From assembly GCA_014860565.1 (NCBI GenBank), contig JACZJN010000161.1, positions 1-47,486 on the forward strand: a stretch of 47,486 nucleotides of DNA. The letters are read 5' to 3'. Positions 16,118 through 25,357 of this stretch are shown here, piece after piece. A program made the position numbers and the translations under genes. The notes beneath the pieces are model-generated. The model searched no databases and was not told the DNA's origin. It saw nothing but the letters and a program-made list of their open reading frames with translations. Source of the stretch: Bacteroidota bacterium. GTDB taxonomy: Bacteria > Bacteroidota > Ignavibacteria > SZUA-365. Numbering within the stretch: position 1 is the first letter of the stretch; every line of letters starts with the position of its first letter.

Positions 16118-18745
16118 TCAGCGGAGAAGGAGCAAACGTCGCAGGGCCAATGGGGCGCCGTCGACGCGGAGCAGGGCGTAATAGCTCCCGCTCGCAAGTC
16201 CGCTTCCGTCAAACGGGAAATCGTACTTTCCCGCCTCGGCCACGCTATCATACAGACGGGACACTTCCCTGCCGTATGCATCGAGAATGGTGAGGGAAAC
16301 ATAGGCGCGCAGCGGCAGGGCGAGATGAATGAGCGTGGTGGGGTTAAACGGATTGGGCGCGTTCTGCAGGATGACGTATTGGCGCGTTGCTTTGAGCGGG
16401 TAGAGGCAGTCGCCGCTTACAATCACGTCGCCATTGTAGTAGCGGGCCAGGATGCTTCCTTTGTTGACGCTGCTGGAAAGGGAATCAAACTCAAGCGCCG
16501 ATGATGCGACGTTGAGGATATCGTCGCCATCGCCGAAACGCACGCGATACCGCATGCGAATAAGTTCGCCGATGCCTTCGAGGTGGCCGCCCTGATTGAT
16601 GGCGTGGAAGGAAATGCGTCCTTTGCCACCACCACTGCTTATAATCCAACCGCTTTCCAGAAGTGTTTCCCCGGTTTCCCACTCAAGAAATTCGATGAGA
16701 CTCTCATCGTACGTGACGAAGAGTTCGATGTCCTCGATGTCCTTGTTTTCGGATTCATCGATGAGCACAGGCATGGTAAATTCACGGTTGTACCGCTCGA
16801 CAACATTACGTGGAATGGTGAAAACGGTGACCGGCGGGATGCCGATGACGAAGATCCAGTCCTCGCAGTACGTCGCCATACTGCCTGTACGGAATTCCAC
16901 ACGGATGGTGTCGAGCACGCCATTGCGCTGCTTCAGCGGCAGAAGCTCCCAACTGACAGTCCATGCTGAATCCACACCCAACGGATCCGGTCGCGAACGC
17001 ACTGCCGACTCAAGCGATGAGAGTCCGATGTCAGGAGGCAGCAGCAATGTCGCCTGCAGATCTCGCGCGGCAATGCTTCCGCGGTTTGTCACCACGGCCG
17101 AAAAAGTCAGCACGTCGTGTTCCAGCGTTGACGTGTTGAAATGCAATGTATCGTCGGGTGCGGTCATAGCGGTGCATTCCAGTGCCGGCAGGAGCGCGGC
17201 GTCGATATGGACGCTGCAGCTCGTGGATACGGTCGCGCTGTTGCGGCTGGTGATGCGTATGCGTATCGGAATATCCCGGGGTGATTGAACGGGTAGCGGA
17301 GCGAGCTGCCACTGAAGGCGCACTATGGCTGAGGGCGCGAGACGATCGGTGACAAATACGCGCGCCAACGAAGGCGCTACAATTCGGATATCCGGATCAG
17401 CTACAATTATTTCTGCGAACAGCGAATCGGCGTTGTCGTTGCCGATGTTCTGCACGTCGATATCGACAGTGAACTCCGCCGGTTGATAGAGCCCGGTCTG
17501 GGTATTCACGCGGATCGTATCGGGGACGATCACACAGGATGCGGCCAAGCCGGGTGTCCTCATCGCCGGGAGGATGAGGCTATCGCAGCAGGTCGCCATG
17601 CGGTTGAATTCATCGTATACGCGCACGCAAATTTCACTGCTGTCGGGTGTGAACACCGGTTTTGCGCGAATCACCCAGGACACGCTGCGTTCCTCGCCGG
17701 CATTCATGTCGCCGATGACAAGCTCGGTACTTCCGCTTTCCAGCACATAGGTGACTGGCAGGGCAATCACCGCGCGGACGTTTTTTGCGCGGCTGTTGCC
17801 GGTGTTGCGTACGATGACATTCCAGTTGAATGGATTGGGAACGTAGCGGCCATCCTCGAAACGAATCTGCGGATCGCTTTCACAGCTGAGTTCAAAGAGG
17901 ACGTCGCGTGCCTTCGGGATGTCAAGCGTATATGAACAGAGCGTATCGATAATGCGATCTCCGAGACCGCCCTTCCCCTGCACTTCGAACGGAAGCACGA
18001 CCGTGGTGTCGGACGTCCTGCGCACGGCTTCGAGCCGGAAAACGCGGTCGACGCGCTCACCAGGTGCAATCGTACCGAGGTCGAGAACATATTCCTGTCC
18101 GTCGGCCGGTGTCACCGATTGTGTGGCAATGTAGAACAGCCGCGTCTCCTTCGAAGGCCCATCGCCGCGATTGATTACCGAGATAGGAATCATCATGGGC
18201 GAGGGCATATATCTGTTGAGTGTATCGACGAAAGAAAGAGCAACGCTGCCGGGAGGGGGACAAATGACCTCGTTGACGGGTTTGTATTCCTTTTCCACCC
18301 AAACGACCCAAAAGCATTCGGTCCGTGCGCCGTCCTTCCCGGAGACGGCTACGATAATGGTATCGAGTCCGCTGACGCTGCGAGGCTTTACCTGCAGCGT
18401 GAAATCAGTGCGGAGGGTGTCGCCTGGCAGCATGCGGGCGGCAAGCAGCCGGCTCGCAGGTGGAATAATGGTGAAGCGCTGATTGGACCGCGGAAACGCG
18501 ACCACGGAATCTATCGGAGTATCGCCGATATGGACAAGCATGACGTCGACCGAGAAAATACCAGGCAGGTAGCGATTGTAATCAGTCTTGTCGAAGAAAA
18601 TGGAATCGGGGCCAGTGGCCGTGCATGCAATACGGCGATCATTGCTCTGAGACAGGACGGAGGCCTGGCCGAGCAACACGAAGAACGCAAGGACCACCAT
18701 GGTCCTTGCGTTCCGAAGAGTGAAACTGTACCTGTGAAATGCCAT
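16118..18745 (-). CDS. Large modular secreted protein with cohesin-like domain and T9SS sorting domain
   Basis: 875 aa. A signal peptide (MVVLAFFVLLGQASVLSQ) is followed by about five ~105-residue beta-sandwich modules that resemble CARDB domains. Each opens with a Cys near a PDxxxF motif, contains a Y-x-P-x-x-F and an N-x-G motif, and closes with a second Cys, so each can hold one disulfide. A cohesin-like domain follows (~645-785: VLIDESENKDIEDIELFVTY). The C-terminus (~789-875) is a T9SS type A sorting domain: NAPNPFNPTT, then YGREVSRL and a basic LRRLLLLR ending. The protein should therefore cross the outer membrane by the type IX system. It starts 4 bp after the stop of the larger homologue. 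ATG 18745 is annotated; ATG 18700, inside a strong hairpin, is the alternative start. Confidence 0.88.
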   Translation of the reverse strand: MAFHRYSFTLRNARTMVVLAFFVLLGQASVLSQSNDRRIACTATGPDSIFFDKTDYNRYLPGIFSVDVMLVHIGDTPIDSVVAFPRSNQRFTIIPPASRLLAARMLPGDTLRTDFTLQVKPRSVSGLDTIIVAVSGKDGARTECFWVVWVEKEYKPVNEVICPPPGSVALSFVDTLNRYMPSPMMIPISVINRGDGPSKETRLFYIATQSVTPADGQEYVLDLGTIAPGERVDRVFRLEAVRRTSDTTVVLPFEVQGKGGLGDRIIDTLCSYTLDIPKARDVLFELSCESDPQIRFEDGRYVPNPFNWNVIVRNTGNSRAKNVRAVIALPVTYVLESGSTELVIGDMNAGEERSVSWVIRAKPVFTPDSSEICVRVYDEFNRMATCCDSLILPAMRTPGLAASCVIVPDTIRVNTQTGLYQPAEFTVDIDVQNIGNDNADSLFAEIIVADPDIRIVAPSLARVFVTDRLAPSAIVRLQWQLAPLPVQSPRDIPIRIRITSRNSATVSTSCSVHIDAALLPALECTAMTAPDDTLHFNTSTLEHDVLTFSAVVTNRGSIAARDLQATLLLPPDIGLSSLESAVRSRPDPLGVDSAWTVSWELLPLKQRNGVLDTIRVEFRTGSMATYCEDWIFVIGIPPVTVFTIPRNVVERYNREFTMPVLIDESENKDIEDIELFVTYDESLIEFLEWETGETLLESGWIISSGGGKGRISFHAINQGGHLEGIGELIRMRYRVRFGDGDDILNVASSALEFDSLSSSVNKGSILARYYNGDVIVSGDCLYPLKATRQYVILQNAPNPFNPTTLIHLALPLRAYVSLTILDAYGREVSRLYDSVAEAGKYDFPFDGSGLASGSYYALLRVDGAPLALRRLLLLR
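18683..18713. repeat. Perfect 14-bp hairpin around an AUG at the start of the 875-aa gene
   Basis: GAACGCAAGGACCA and its exact reverse complement flank a 3-base spacer. In the minus-strand transcript the second in-frame AUG (18700-18698) sits at the hairpin tip, and an AAGGA Shine-Dalgarno-like sequence is buried in the stem. No T-run follows. Confidence 0.85.
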
Positions 18746-18749
18746 TCAG

Positions 18750-21700
18750 TTATCGCGAGAGTATCATCTTGCGCACTTCGAATTTGCGCGATGTTTCGAG
18801 ACGGTAGAAATAGAGGCCCGATGGATACTGTTCGCCGGAGAAGCGCACGAAGTGGTTTCCTTTGGCATACTGTCCCTCGGCAAGTACAGTGACTTCGCGA
18901 CCATGTCGATCGAAAACGATGAGGCGTATGTGGTCGTCACGCGGCAGGATAAACTCGATGACGGTCTCGGGATTAAACGGATTCGGCCGGTTCTGGCGCA
19001 GAACGTACTGCTCGGTGGCGACAAGAGGTTCGAGACACTGGTTCGTCGCGATCACGCGTCCGTCACGGGTCGAGAGGAAAATATCACCTCGGTTGAGGAC
19101 GGACATGGCGGAGTCGATGTGGAGCACCGACTCACCATAGCCGGAGATGCCGCTGTTCTCGTTGAACACGCCTTCGACCTGCAGCTTCAGCAGGATTCCT
19201 GCGTCGCGCGCCAGCGGAGATCCCGTGGTATAGTCACTGATTTCGAGATGGCCATTGCCCCAGGGTTTGATCTTTGCTCCGACCCAGCCGATACCCGTTA
19301 ATGTTCCGGCGTTTGATACGCCGAGGACATGCAGCACCGATTCGTCATAATAGAAATGCAGCACATATTCGGAAAGATTCTTCCCGATGGTGCGATCGAT
19401 GTAAATCGGAATGTCCTGTTTTTCGCCATAGCGCAGCAGCGTATAGTCGGGGAAGGAGAGTGTGACATGCTTCGGCGATCCTTCCACGAAGAGGTCGTCT
19501 GTGCAAACTGCATCGTCAGCATTGTCAGCGCGTGCGATGAAGCGGAACTCACGGATCATGTTTTCATTCGACCGCATGGCGCGGAATTTCCAGGTCACCG
19601 TGCCGCTTCCACCGGGCTCAAGAACCGAAGGATCCACGGGTTTGAGCGTTTCCTCGCCCGTGATGAGGGACACGCCGGAGGGTGGAATGAGAAGAGCGGT
19701 GACATTCTGCGCGTTGACCGCGCCAACATTTGTCACCGTAAACGTGAGCGAGCACTCGGTATACTCAAATGTGCCTGTGTCCCAGTCAAAAAAGAGTGAG
19801 TCCTCCGGAAAGGATGAGCATACGGTTTGCAGAATCGGTGTCTGCATTGCTGGGACAAACACTTCGACCTGGCATTCGCGCGACGCGTGGTTGTCGGCCG
19901 TGACGGTTATCACAAAGGGAACATCCGCAGGCAAATCGCGCTTCAGTGCTTTGACCTTCCAGGTGATGCGCACCGATACGCCGGGATCAAGATCGCCTAC
20001 ATGTTGATCCATCGGATCCATCAGCTGCATGAAGGAGCCGAGCACGGAAAGGGAGACGTTGACGTTGGTCGCAGCCCCGAGTCCGACATTTGTGAGATTG
20101 AGTACGACCTCGAAGGGATTGCCGAGATACGATCCGGTCTGACTGTCGAGGAACAGGGTATCGATGGACCAGCATGACGGCATGAGAATCGGGTTTTCCG
20201 TTTTCGGGATAAAGACGTCAGTGCAGCATTGCTCGCTGATGCCGATGGAATCAACTACCTGCGCACAGATTCGATAATCGCCGTCATTCGCACGCATCTC
20301 AGGTGTGAGATTCCATGTCAGATCCACGCTTTCGCCCACACCCAGCGCGGGAATATAGCGCTCCGCGGCCTCGCCATCGGCGAGGGAAACCGAGGGCGGT
20401 GGAATGATGGTCGGTGAAAGTCCACGCCCCGCCGCATTCCCCACGTTTTTGATGTGCAGGGAGAAAGGCAAGGGATCGGGCTGATAGCGATTGTCGACAT
20501 AGGACATCGAATCCGGGGCGCTGCATGTCAACTCGTACTCCGGCCGACGCACGGCGGGAACATAGACGGGCAGGCGACATTCCGCGATCACGATCTGTTT
20601 GCCGAGTCCGCCGCGCCCGAGCACCTGGAAGACAAGGGTGTCCCACGCGGCCTCTGTGCGCGGCAGGGCGCGAATGCTCCATTGCTCCGAACGTTTGTCG
20701 CCGATCTGCATCGTGCCTTCCGGCCGCAGGTTCGTTCCTATCGGTGTGAAGCGCGGTGGGCCCGCAAGCATGATGATGCAATCCTCGGCATACGTTTCAC
20801 CGATATTCGTCGCGACAGTGGTGACGGTAAAGGGATTGGGTTCGTATTCATAGGTCGCGTCGTTGAACACCAGCGAGTCTATCGGCGTCGCGCAGGTCAG
20901 GGTGAACTCGGGCATGCGTACGCGCTGCACCCAGATCGGGTACTGGCACCAGGCAGGATTCGTATCGTCGCCCTGGACGTTGACGCGCACGGTGTCATAT
21001 CCGTCCGTATCGCGAGGATGAATCCGTACCCGGAATGTGTCTGCTGCCGATTCATTGGGCAGCAGCACCGCGGCAAGATCCTGCGAGGCGGGTGGCACAA
21101 TGGTGAATCGCGTATCCTGCAGCAGCTGTGCGCGCACGTCGCGCGTCTGTCCGCTCCCGACATTATGCGCCATCACATGGATGTTGAATTCTTCCGGCTC
21201 GTAATACTGTTCGCGGAAAAAGATTGTGTCGGGTGCGCTCAGATCACACACGATGGCGGAACTCAGGGCCGGATCAACAAGAATGCGTTTCCAGCATGCA
21301 ATGCCCGGGTGGTTGTCAGCCTGCACGGAAAAATAGACTGGTATGGAATCGAGATTTTCCTGTTTTGTCGCCCGAAGCGTCCATTGCGCCGTGCCGATGC
21401 CGCCTGGTGGAATGGTGCGCGGCGTGAGCAGCTGGGAGGTCGTCGTTGGGGTTACAAGATCCACGATGGAAGGATCCGTGACGATCGTCGCGCGTACATT
21501 CCATGCTTCCTTCGTACCGGAATTCATTACCGTGATCGAGACGTTGAAGGGATTCGGTTCGTAGCGCTTTTCCTGATCATTCCATGTCAAAGCATCCGGT
21601 CCGGCGACTTCACAGGTGAGCAGCGGTTCGCGGGGATTGATGATCAGACGGCCATTATGCAGTTGGGGGATAAGACAGTAGGCGTCAAAGGTCCAGTTTA

Positions 21701-22985
21701 TCAATTCGATCGGGGTGTAGGTTCTCTGTGCCACATCGCCCGCGCGGAAATGCAGATAGCACATCACGCCGCCTGTGGTATGGAGTTCCATATTTTCGAG
21801 GACCGTAATTATTGCTCCCGATCCCGGCAATTGGACGCCGATTTTCTTTCCTTCAAGCAAGGTTCCAGCGATCGTGACATTCGTCAGCTGCATGACGTTG
21901 CGGTCATACCCGATGGAGAAAGAGCATTTCCCGAAAATTCCGTTCACCGGAGTCTCCAGAATCACCGGGATGACGATATCCTTTGTCGAGGCAACTTCAC
22001 CGTCATCGATGCGCAGACCGATTGGCTGGAACTGCGAGCGGTCGAGAGGCGCGATATATGTGCGGGTCTGTGTAGCCGATCCGCCGCAGTAATTCTTCAG
22101 CTGCAATTCGACAACGCGTTGCGAACCGTCGGGACAGCCGGTTTCATACTCGATGTAGCATTCCTGGAAGGCTTCCTTCACGGACTGTTTAATGTTCGCG
22201 TAGATCTGTGCCAGATCCTGGCCGGTTCCCGTCCGATAGTACTCACCTCCTGTTGCATTGGCGATATAGCGCAAGGCAGCGTCAGCGTAGGTATCGGCGA
22301 CTTCATACCCGATGGTATAGACTTTTACATCTTGCGCTATCGCGAACTGCGCGACAGCCTGCGCTGTGCGGAGGAACTGACTTTCATTGTCACCGCCATC
22401 GGTAAGCACGACGACGGCACGACACCGGTTGGTTCCAGAATTCGTCAGCTCCTGGACCCCGACACCAATGGCATCCCAGACGGCGGTTCTCCCCAGGGCC
22501 TTCATGGCATTGATGGCGCTGAGCAGCTGTGGTTTGTTGCTGGTCATGCCCACATCGAGGGTTACGTCTTCATTAAAGGAGATGACCGCCGCTTCGTCGC
22601 AGGGTAAGCCGTCGGGATTCATCGAATTTACGAATGCAGCTCCGCCGATCTTCACATTCTCGATCTTGGGTCCGAGCATGCTGCCGGAGCGGTCGAAGAC
22701 GAGCGCGACCGAAACGCAGCAATCCGGTTCCTGCGGACACCAGAGCGTGGCGTTCTTGACGGGGAGTCCGTTTTCGTAGACTTCAAAATGTTGAGGCTGG
22801 AGATCGTTGCGGAAGGTTCCCCCACAGGTGACCTTGAATGCCAGACGTATCTTCGGATACATCACCTCGACGCGTTTGAAGATCAACGTCGGTTGGGCAT
22901 TCGCCGGTTGGAGCAGGGCACAGGCAACGAGGAAAGCAAATACGTAGCGTATCACCATACAGGCCCGGTAGGATTGTGCATTCAA
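18750..22985 (-). CDS. Giant von Willebrand A / repeat / cohesin-like protein with T9SS sorting domain
   Basis: 1411 aa, secreted. Signal peptide at ~10-30 (VFAFLVACALLQPANA). The VWA domain (~90-275) has an intact MIDAS motif, DRSGS at 98-102, plus LTDGGDN, so it should bind a divalent metal and protein ligands. A cohesin-like segment follows (~305-450), then six tandem ~110-residue modules (~455-1165) of the same two-cysteine type as the neighbouring 875-aa protein, a second cohesin-like domain (~1165-1325: IPIYIDRTIGKNLSEYVLHFYY), and a T9SS sorting domain (~1325-1411: NRPNPFNPET, HGREVTVLAEG, ending VRKMILSR). It is first in the minus-strand operon, with the 875-aa gene 4 bp downstream. 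It is likely a cell-surface adhesin or scaffold; ligand unknown. Confidence 0.9.
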   Translation of the reverse strand: MNAQSYRACMVIRYVFAFLVACALLQPANAQPTLIFKRVEVMYPKIRLAFKVTCGGTFRNDLQPQHFEVYENGLPVKNATLWCPQEPDCCVSVALVFDRSGSMLGPKIENVKIGGAAFVNSMNPDGLPCDEAAVISFNEDVTLDVGMTSNKPQLLSAINAMKALGRTAVWDAIGVGVQELTNSGTNRCRAVVVLTDGGDNESQFLRTAQAVAQFAIAQDVKVYTIGYEVADTYADAALRYIANATGGEYYRTGTGQDLAQIYANIKQSVKEAFQECYIEYETGCPDGSQRVVELQLKNYCGGSATQTRTYIAPLDRSQFQPIGLRIDDGEVASTKDIVIPVILETPVNGIFGKCSFSIGYDRNVMQLTNVTIAGTLLEGKKIGVQLPGSGAIITVLENMELHTTGGVMCYLHFRAGDVAQRTYTPIELINWTFDAYCLIPQLHNGRLIINPREPLLTCEVAGPDALTWNDQEKRYEPNPFNVSITVMNSGTKEAWNVRATIVTDPSIVDLVTPTTTSQLLTPRTIPPGGIGTAQWTLRATKQENLDSIPVYFSVQADNHPGIACWKRILVDPALSSAIVCDLSAPDTIFFREQYYEPEEFNIHVMAHNVGSGQTRDVRAQLLQDTRFTIVPPASQDLAAVLLPNESAADTFRVRIHPRDTDGYDTVRVNVQGDDTNPAWCQYPIWVQRVRMPEFTLTCATPIDSLVFNDATYEYEPNPFTVTTVATNIGETYAEDCIIMLAGPPRFTPIGTNLRPEGTMQIGDKRSEQWSIRALPRTEAAWDTLVFQVLGRGGLGKQIVIAECRLPVYVPAVRRPEYELTCSAPDSMSYVDNRYQPDPLPFSLHIKNVGNAAGRGLSPTIIPPPSVSLADGEAAERYIPALGVGESVDLTWNLTPEMRANDGDYRICAQVVDSIGISEQCCTDVFIPKTENPILMPSCWSIDTLFLDSQTGSYLGNPFEVVLNLTNVGLGAATNVNVSLSVLGSFMQLMDPMDQHVGDLDPGVSVRITWKVKALKRDLPADVPFVITVTADNHASRECQVEVFVPAMQTPILQTVCSSFPEDSLFFDWDTGTFEYTECSLTFTVTNVGAVNAQNVTALLIPPSGVSLITGEETLKPVDPSVLEPGGSGTVTWKFRAMRSNENMIREFRFIARADNADDAVCTDDLFVEGSPKHVTLSFPDYTLLRYGEKQDIPIYIDRTIGKNLSEYVLHFYYDESVLHVLGVSNAGTLTGIGWVGAKIKPWGNGHLEISDYTTGSPLARDAGILLKLQVEGVFNENSGISGYGESVLHIDSAMSVLNRGDIFLSTRDGRVIATNQCLEPLVATEQYVLRQNRPNPFNPETVIEFILPRDDHIRLIVFDRHGREVTVLAEGQYAKGNHFVRFSGEQYPSGLYFYRLETSRKFEVRKMILSR

Positions 22986-23005
22986 GGTTTCCGGAACAAG
23001 TCAGC

Positions 23006-23036
23006 GTAGTATATGAATTTTTCCTCTCGGTGTAAA
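23006..23036 (-). promoter_or_regulatory. Promoter candidate for the T9SS operon
   Basis: On the minus strand TTTA, a 19-bp spacer and TATACTAC, placed so that transcription would begin ~15 nt before the ATG at 22985. It matches the spacing of the other promoters in this window. Confidence 0.4.
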
Positions 23037-23191
23037 GGGCCGAGGAGACCATCCGACAACTTTTTTAATTGAAACACGTTAAGAATTTCGCTTCATAAAC
23101 AACTTCAAAATTCCTTCGCATATCAAGAGACAAAATAATGACCTGTTTTGTTACGCCTGAATAACACATCAAGCACACGTTTGTTCCTCGT

Positions 23192-23740
23192 TTACTTCTT
23201 ATTTTTGTCGTCGTTCGCGTCGAATTCCAGGGAAGCGGAATTAATGCAGTAGCGGAGACCGGTGGGACGCGGGCCATCTTCGAACACGTGCCCGAGATGT
23301 CCGCCACATTTGGCGCACACCACTTCATCGCGGACCATGCCGTGGCTGTAATCCTTGTGGATGGTCACATGTTCGTTGTCCGCCGGAGCGAAAAAGCTGG
23401 GCCATCCGCAGCCGGAATCAAATTTTTCTTTCGAGGTGAACAGCAGATTGCCGCAGCCCGCGCAGCGGTAATTACCGTCTTTGTCGGTTTTGTAGTACTT
23501 GCCGGTGAATGCGACTTCTGTTCCCTTTTCCCGCAGCACCCGGAATTGCGCAGGTGTCAGTATGTTTTTCCACTCCTGGTCGGATTTCTTGATTTTCTCT
23601 ATCTGCATGTTCTTTCCTGTCGTTGATTTCAGTGTGGAATGACTATCATTTTTCGTTGTCGTCATCTTTTTACCGCTGTCTTGAGCCTGTGTTGAGACTG
23701 CCCCCAGCAGAAGGAGGAGGGCGAATGCCATGTATTTCAT
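23192..23740 (-). CDS. msrB: Exported methionine-R-sulfoxide reductase MsrB
   Basis: 182 aa. MsrB reduces methionine-R-sulfoxide in oxidised proteins. An N-terminal signal peptide ([17 protein letters not shown]) indicates a periplasmic enzyme. The structural zinc site CxxC...CxxC is present (Cys93, Cys96, Cys142, Cys145), as are CGWPSF (111-116) and the catalytic Cys165 in [11 protein letters not shown]. The start is ATG 23740, preceded by AAAGGA at good spacing; the open frame continues upstream but carries no family sequence. It stands alone, with its own promoter upstream. A neighbouring exported thioredoxin (28477-28950) could supply reducing power; this is inferred. Confidence 0.95.
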   Translation of the reverse strand: MKYMAFALLLLLGAVSTQAQDSGKKMTTTKNDSHSTLKSTTGKNMQIEKIKKSDQEWKNILTPAQFRVLREKGTEVAFTGKYYKTDKDGNYRCAGCGNLLFTSKEKFDSGCGWPSFFAPADNEHVTIHKDYSHGMVRDEVVCAKCGGHLGHVFEDGPRPTGLRYCINSASLEFDANDDKNKK

Positions 23741-23767
23741 CGTATTCCTTTCATTGATTTCGGATAC

Positions 23768-23798
23768 AATTGATAAAACAACAAATGTGCGGATCAAA
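23768..23798 (-). promoter_or_regulatory. Promoter of msrB
   Basis: On the minus strand TTTG, a 19-bp spacer and TATCAATT, ending ~28 bp before the msrB ATG. The -33 element is an exact match to the Bacteroidota consensus. Confidence 0.5.
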
Positions 23799-23906
23799 TT
23801 CAATGCAATTGCTGATGTCGGTCAAATTGCGGTCGCCAGACGCTGACGCAGCCTGTGTGCTTTCCGCTTTGCCTCCCCATTCCGTATATTGCGGGAAGTC
23901 TCCTTT

Positions 23907-25322
23907 ATGAACGGTCCTGGATCCATGGAAAAGAAATACGACGTTATTGTTATCGGCAGCGGTCCCGGAGGAGAAGGCGCTTCGATCAAGGCCGCCAAGG
24001 CGGGGAAATCCGTCGCGGTAGTCGAGCGGCACTTCGAGGTCGGCGGCGGCTGCACGCACTGGGGCACGATTCCGAGCAAAACGCTCATTCACGTTATTCT
24101 TCAATTCGCTGAGCTGCGTCATAACCGGCTGTTCGACAAGGTGACGCGCAATTTGAAGATGAATTACGATGAATTGATGTCCGTCGTGGACGATGTCGTC
24201 ACCCAGCAGGTGCGCGACCGCCAGGGCTTCTACGACCGTAACGATATCGAAGTCATCAGGGGCGTTGCAAGTTTTGTCGACGCGAACACCATCAGTGTTC
24301 ATGAAGCAGACGGCGCCATACACCGATTCAAGGCAGATCATTTCGTCATTGCCACCGGCTCACATCCGTATCATCCGGAGGATGTGGACTTCAATAATCC
24401 GTTTGTGGTCGATAGCGACACGATTCTCAAAATGCAGCGCATCCCGGATTCGATCACGATCTATGGCGCAGGCGTGATCGGGTCGGAATACGCATCCGCC
24501 TTTCGCGGGTTGGACGTCAAGGTCAACCTCGTCAACACGCGCCAGCGCATGCTCGAATTTCTTGACGATGAAATCAGCGACGCTCTCTCGTATCACATGC
24601 GTGATGAGGAGGGTATCCTCATTCGACAGAACGAGGAGTACGAACGTGTCGAGGTGCTCAGCGACGGCGTGGTGCTTCATCTGAAGACAGGGAAGAAAAT
24701 CAAGTCCGACATTCTGCTCTGGGCCAACGGTCGCACGGGGAATTCGGCAGGCCTCGGGCTCGAGGCCCTGGGCATAGAAATCGATCATCGTGGAAACATC
24801 AAGGTGAATGCGCAATACCAAACCGCGCAGCCGCATATTTACGCCGTCGGAGATATCGTCGGTTTCCCTTCCCTTTCGAGTGCGGCGTATGACCAGGGAC
24901 GCTTCGTGGGCACGCATATCGTCGACGGTACCTGCGACGACAATCTCGTTCACGATTTTCCAACCGGAATCTACACCACTCCGGAAATCAGCAGTGTCGG
25001 GAAGACCGAACGTGAGCTCACCGAAGCGCATATTCCGTACGAAGTCGGACGTTCCTTTTTCCGCAACCTGGCACGAGGCCAGATCACCGGAAAAACCGCC
25101 GGCATGCTTAAAATCCTGTTTCACCGGGAGACGCTTGAAGTACTGGGAATTCATTGTTTCGGTCAAAATGCGGCAGAAATTCTGCATATCGGGCAGGCCA
25201 TCATGTCGCAGCCCGCTCCGGTCAATACCATCAAGTATTTCATGACGACGACGTTCAACTATCCGACCATGGCCGAGGCCTATCGAGTCGCTGCGTTGAA
25301 CGGATACAATCGCTTGTTCTAA
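23907..25322 (+). CDS. sthA: Soluble pyridine nucleotide transhydrogenase SthA
   Basis: A 471-aa flavoprotein of the pyridine nucleotide-disulfide oxidoreductase family that transfers hydride between NADPH and NAD+. The FAD-binding motif GSGPGGEG lies near residues 16-23, the NAD(P) Rossmann motif [11 protein letters not shown] near 187-197, and the dimerisation domain contains [11 protein letters not shown]. The active-site segment is [13 protein letters not shown], with the second redox cysteine replaced by Thr, which separates SthA from lipoamide dehydrogenase and glutathione reductase. ATG 23907 is chosen because GGGAAG lies upstream; ATG 23925 gives the length closest to E. coli SthA. 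It heads a plus-strand group with meaB, a lipoprotein and radA. Confidence 0.93.
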   Translation: MNGPGSMEKKYDVIVIGSGPGGEGASIKAAKAGKSVAVVERHFEVGGGCTHWGTIPSKTLIHVILQFAELRHNRLFDKVTRNLKMNYDELMSVVDDVVTQQVRDRQGFYDRNDIEVIRGVASFVDANTISVHEADGAIHRFKADHFVIATGSHPYHPEDVDFNNPFVVDSDTILKMQRIPDSITIYGAGVIGSEYASAFRGLDVKVNLVNTRQRMLEFLDDEISDALSYHMRDEEGILIRQNEEYERVEVLSDGVVLHLKTGKKIKSDILLWANGRTGNSAGLGLEALGIEIDHRGNIKVNAQYQTAQPHIYAVGDIVGFPSLSSAAYDQGRFVGTHIVDGTCDDNLVHDFPTGIYTTPEISSVGKTERELTEAHIPYEVGRSFFRNLARGQITGKTAGMLKILFHRETLEVLGIHCFGQNAAEILHIGQAIMSQPAPVNTIKYFMTTTFNYPTMAEAYRVAALNGYNRLF

Positions 25323-25357
25323 CACGCTGCACGGTGTTCGCAGCAGTACAGGAACGC

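Noticed and set aside
16027-16302. N-terminal extension of the PIG-L deacetylase
   Set aside because: The upstream in-frame sequence overlaps the preceding gene and lacks hydrophobic or family features; the fold begins at MSFRLFCIFPHPDDE.
20454-22607. 717-codon open frame opposite the VWA/T9SS gene
   Set aside because: Antisense shadow of a gene with clear signal peptide, VWA, repeat modules and sorting domain.
23907-25322. Lipoamide dehydrogenase or mercuric reductase instead of SthA
   Set aside because: The second redox-active cysteine is replaced in [13 protein letters not shown], and the sequence follows SthA throughout.
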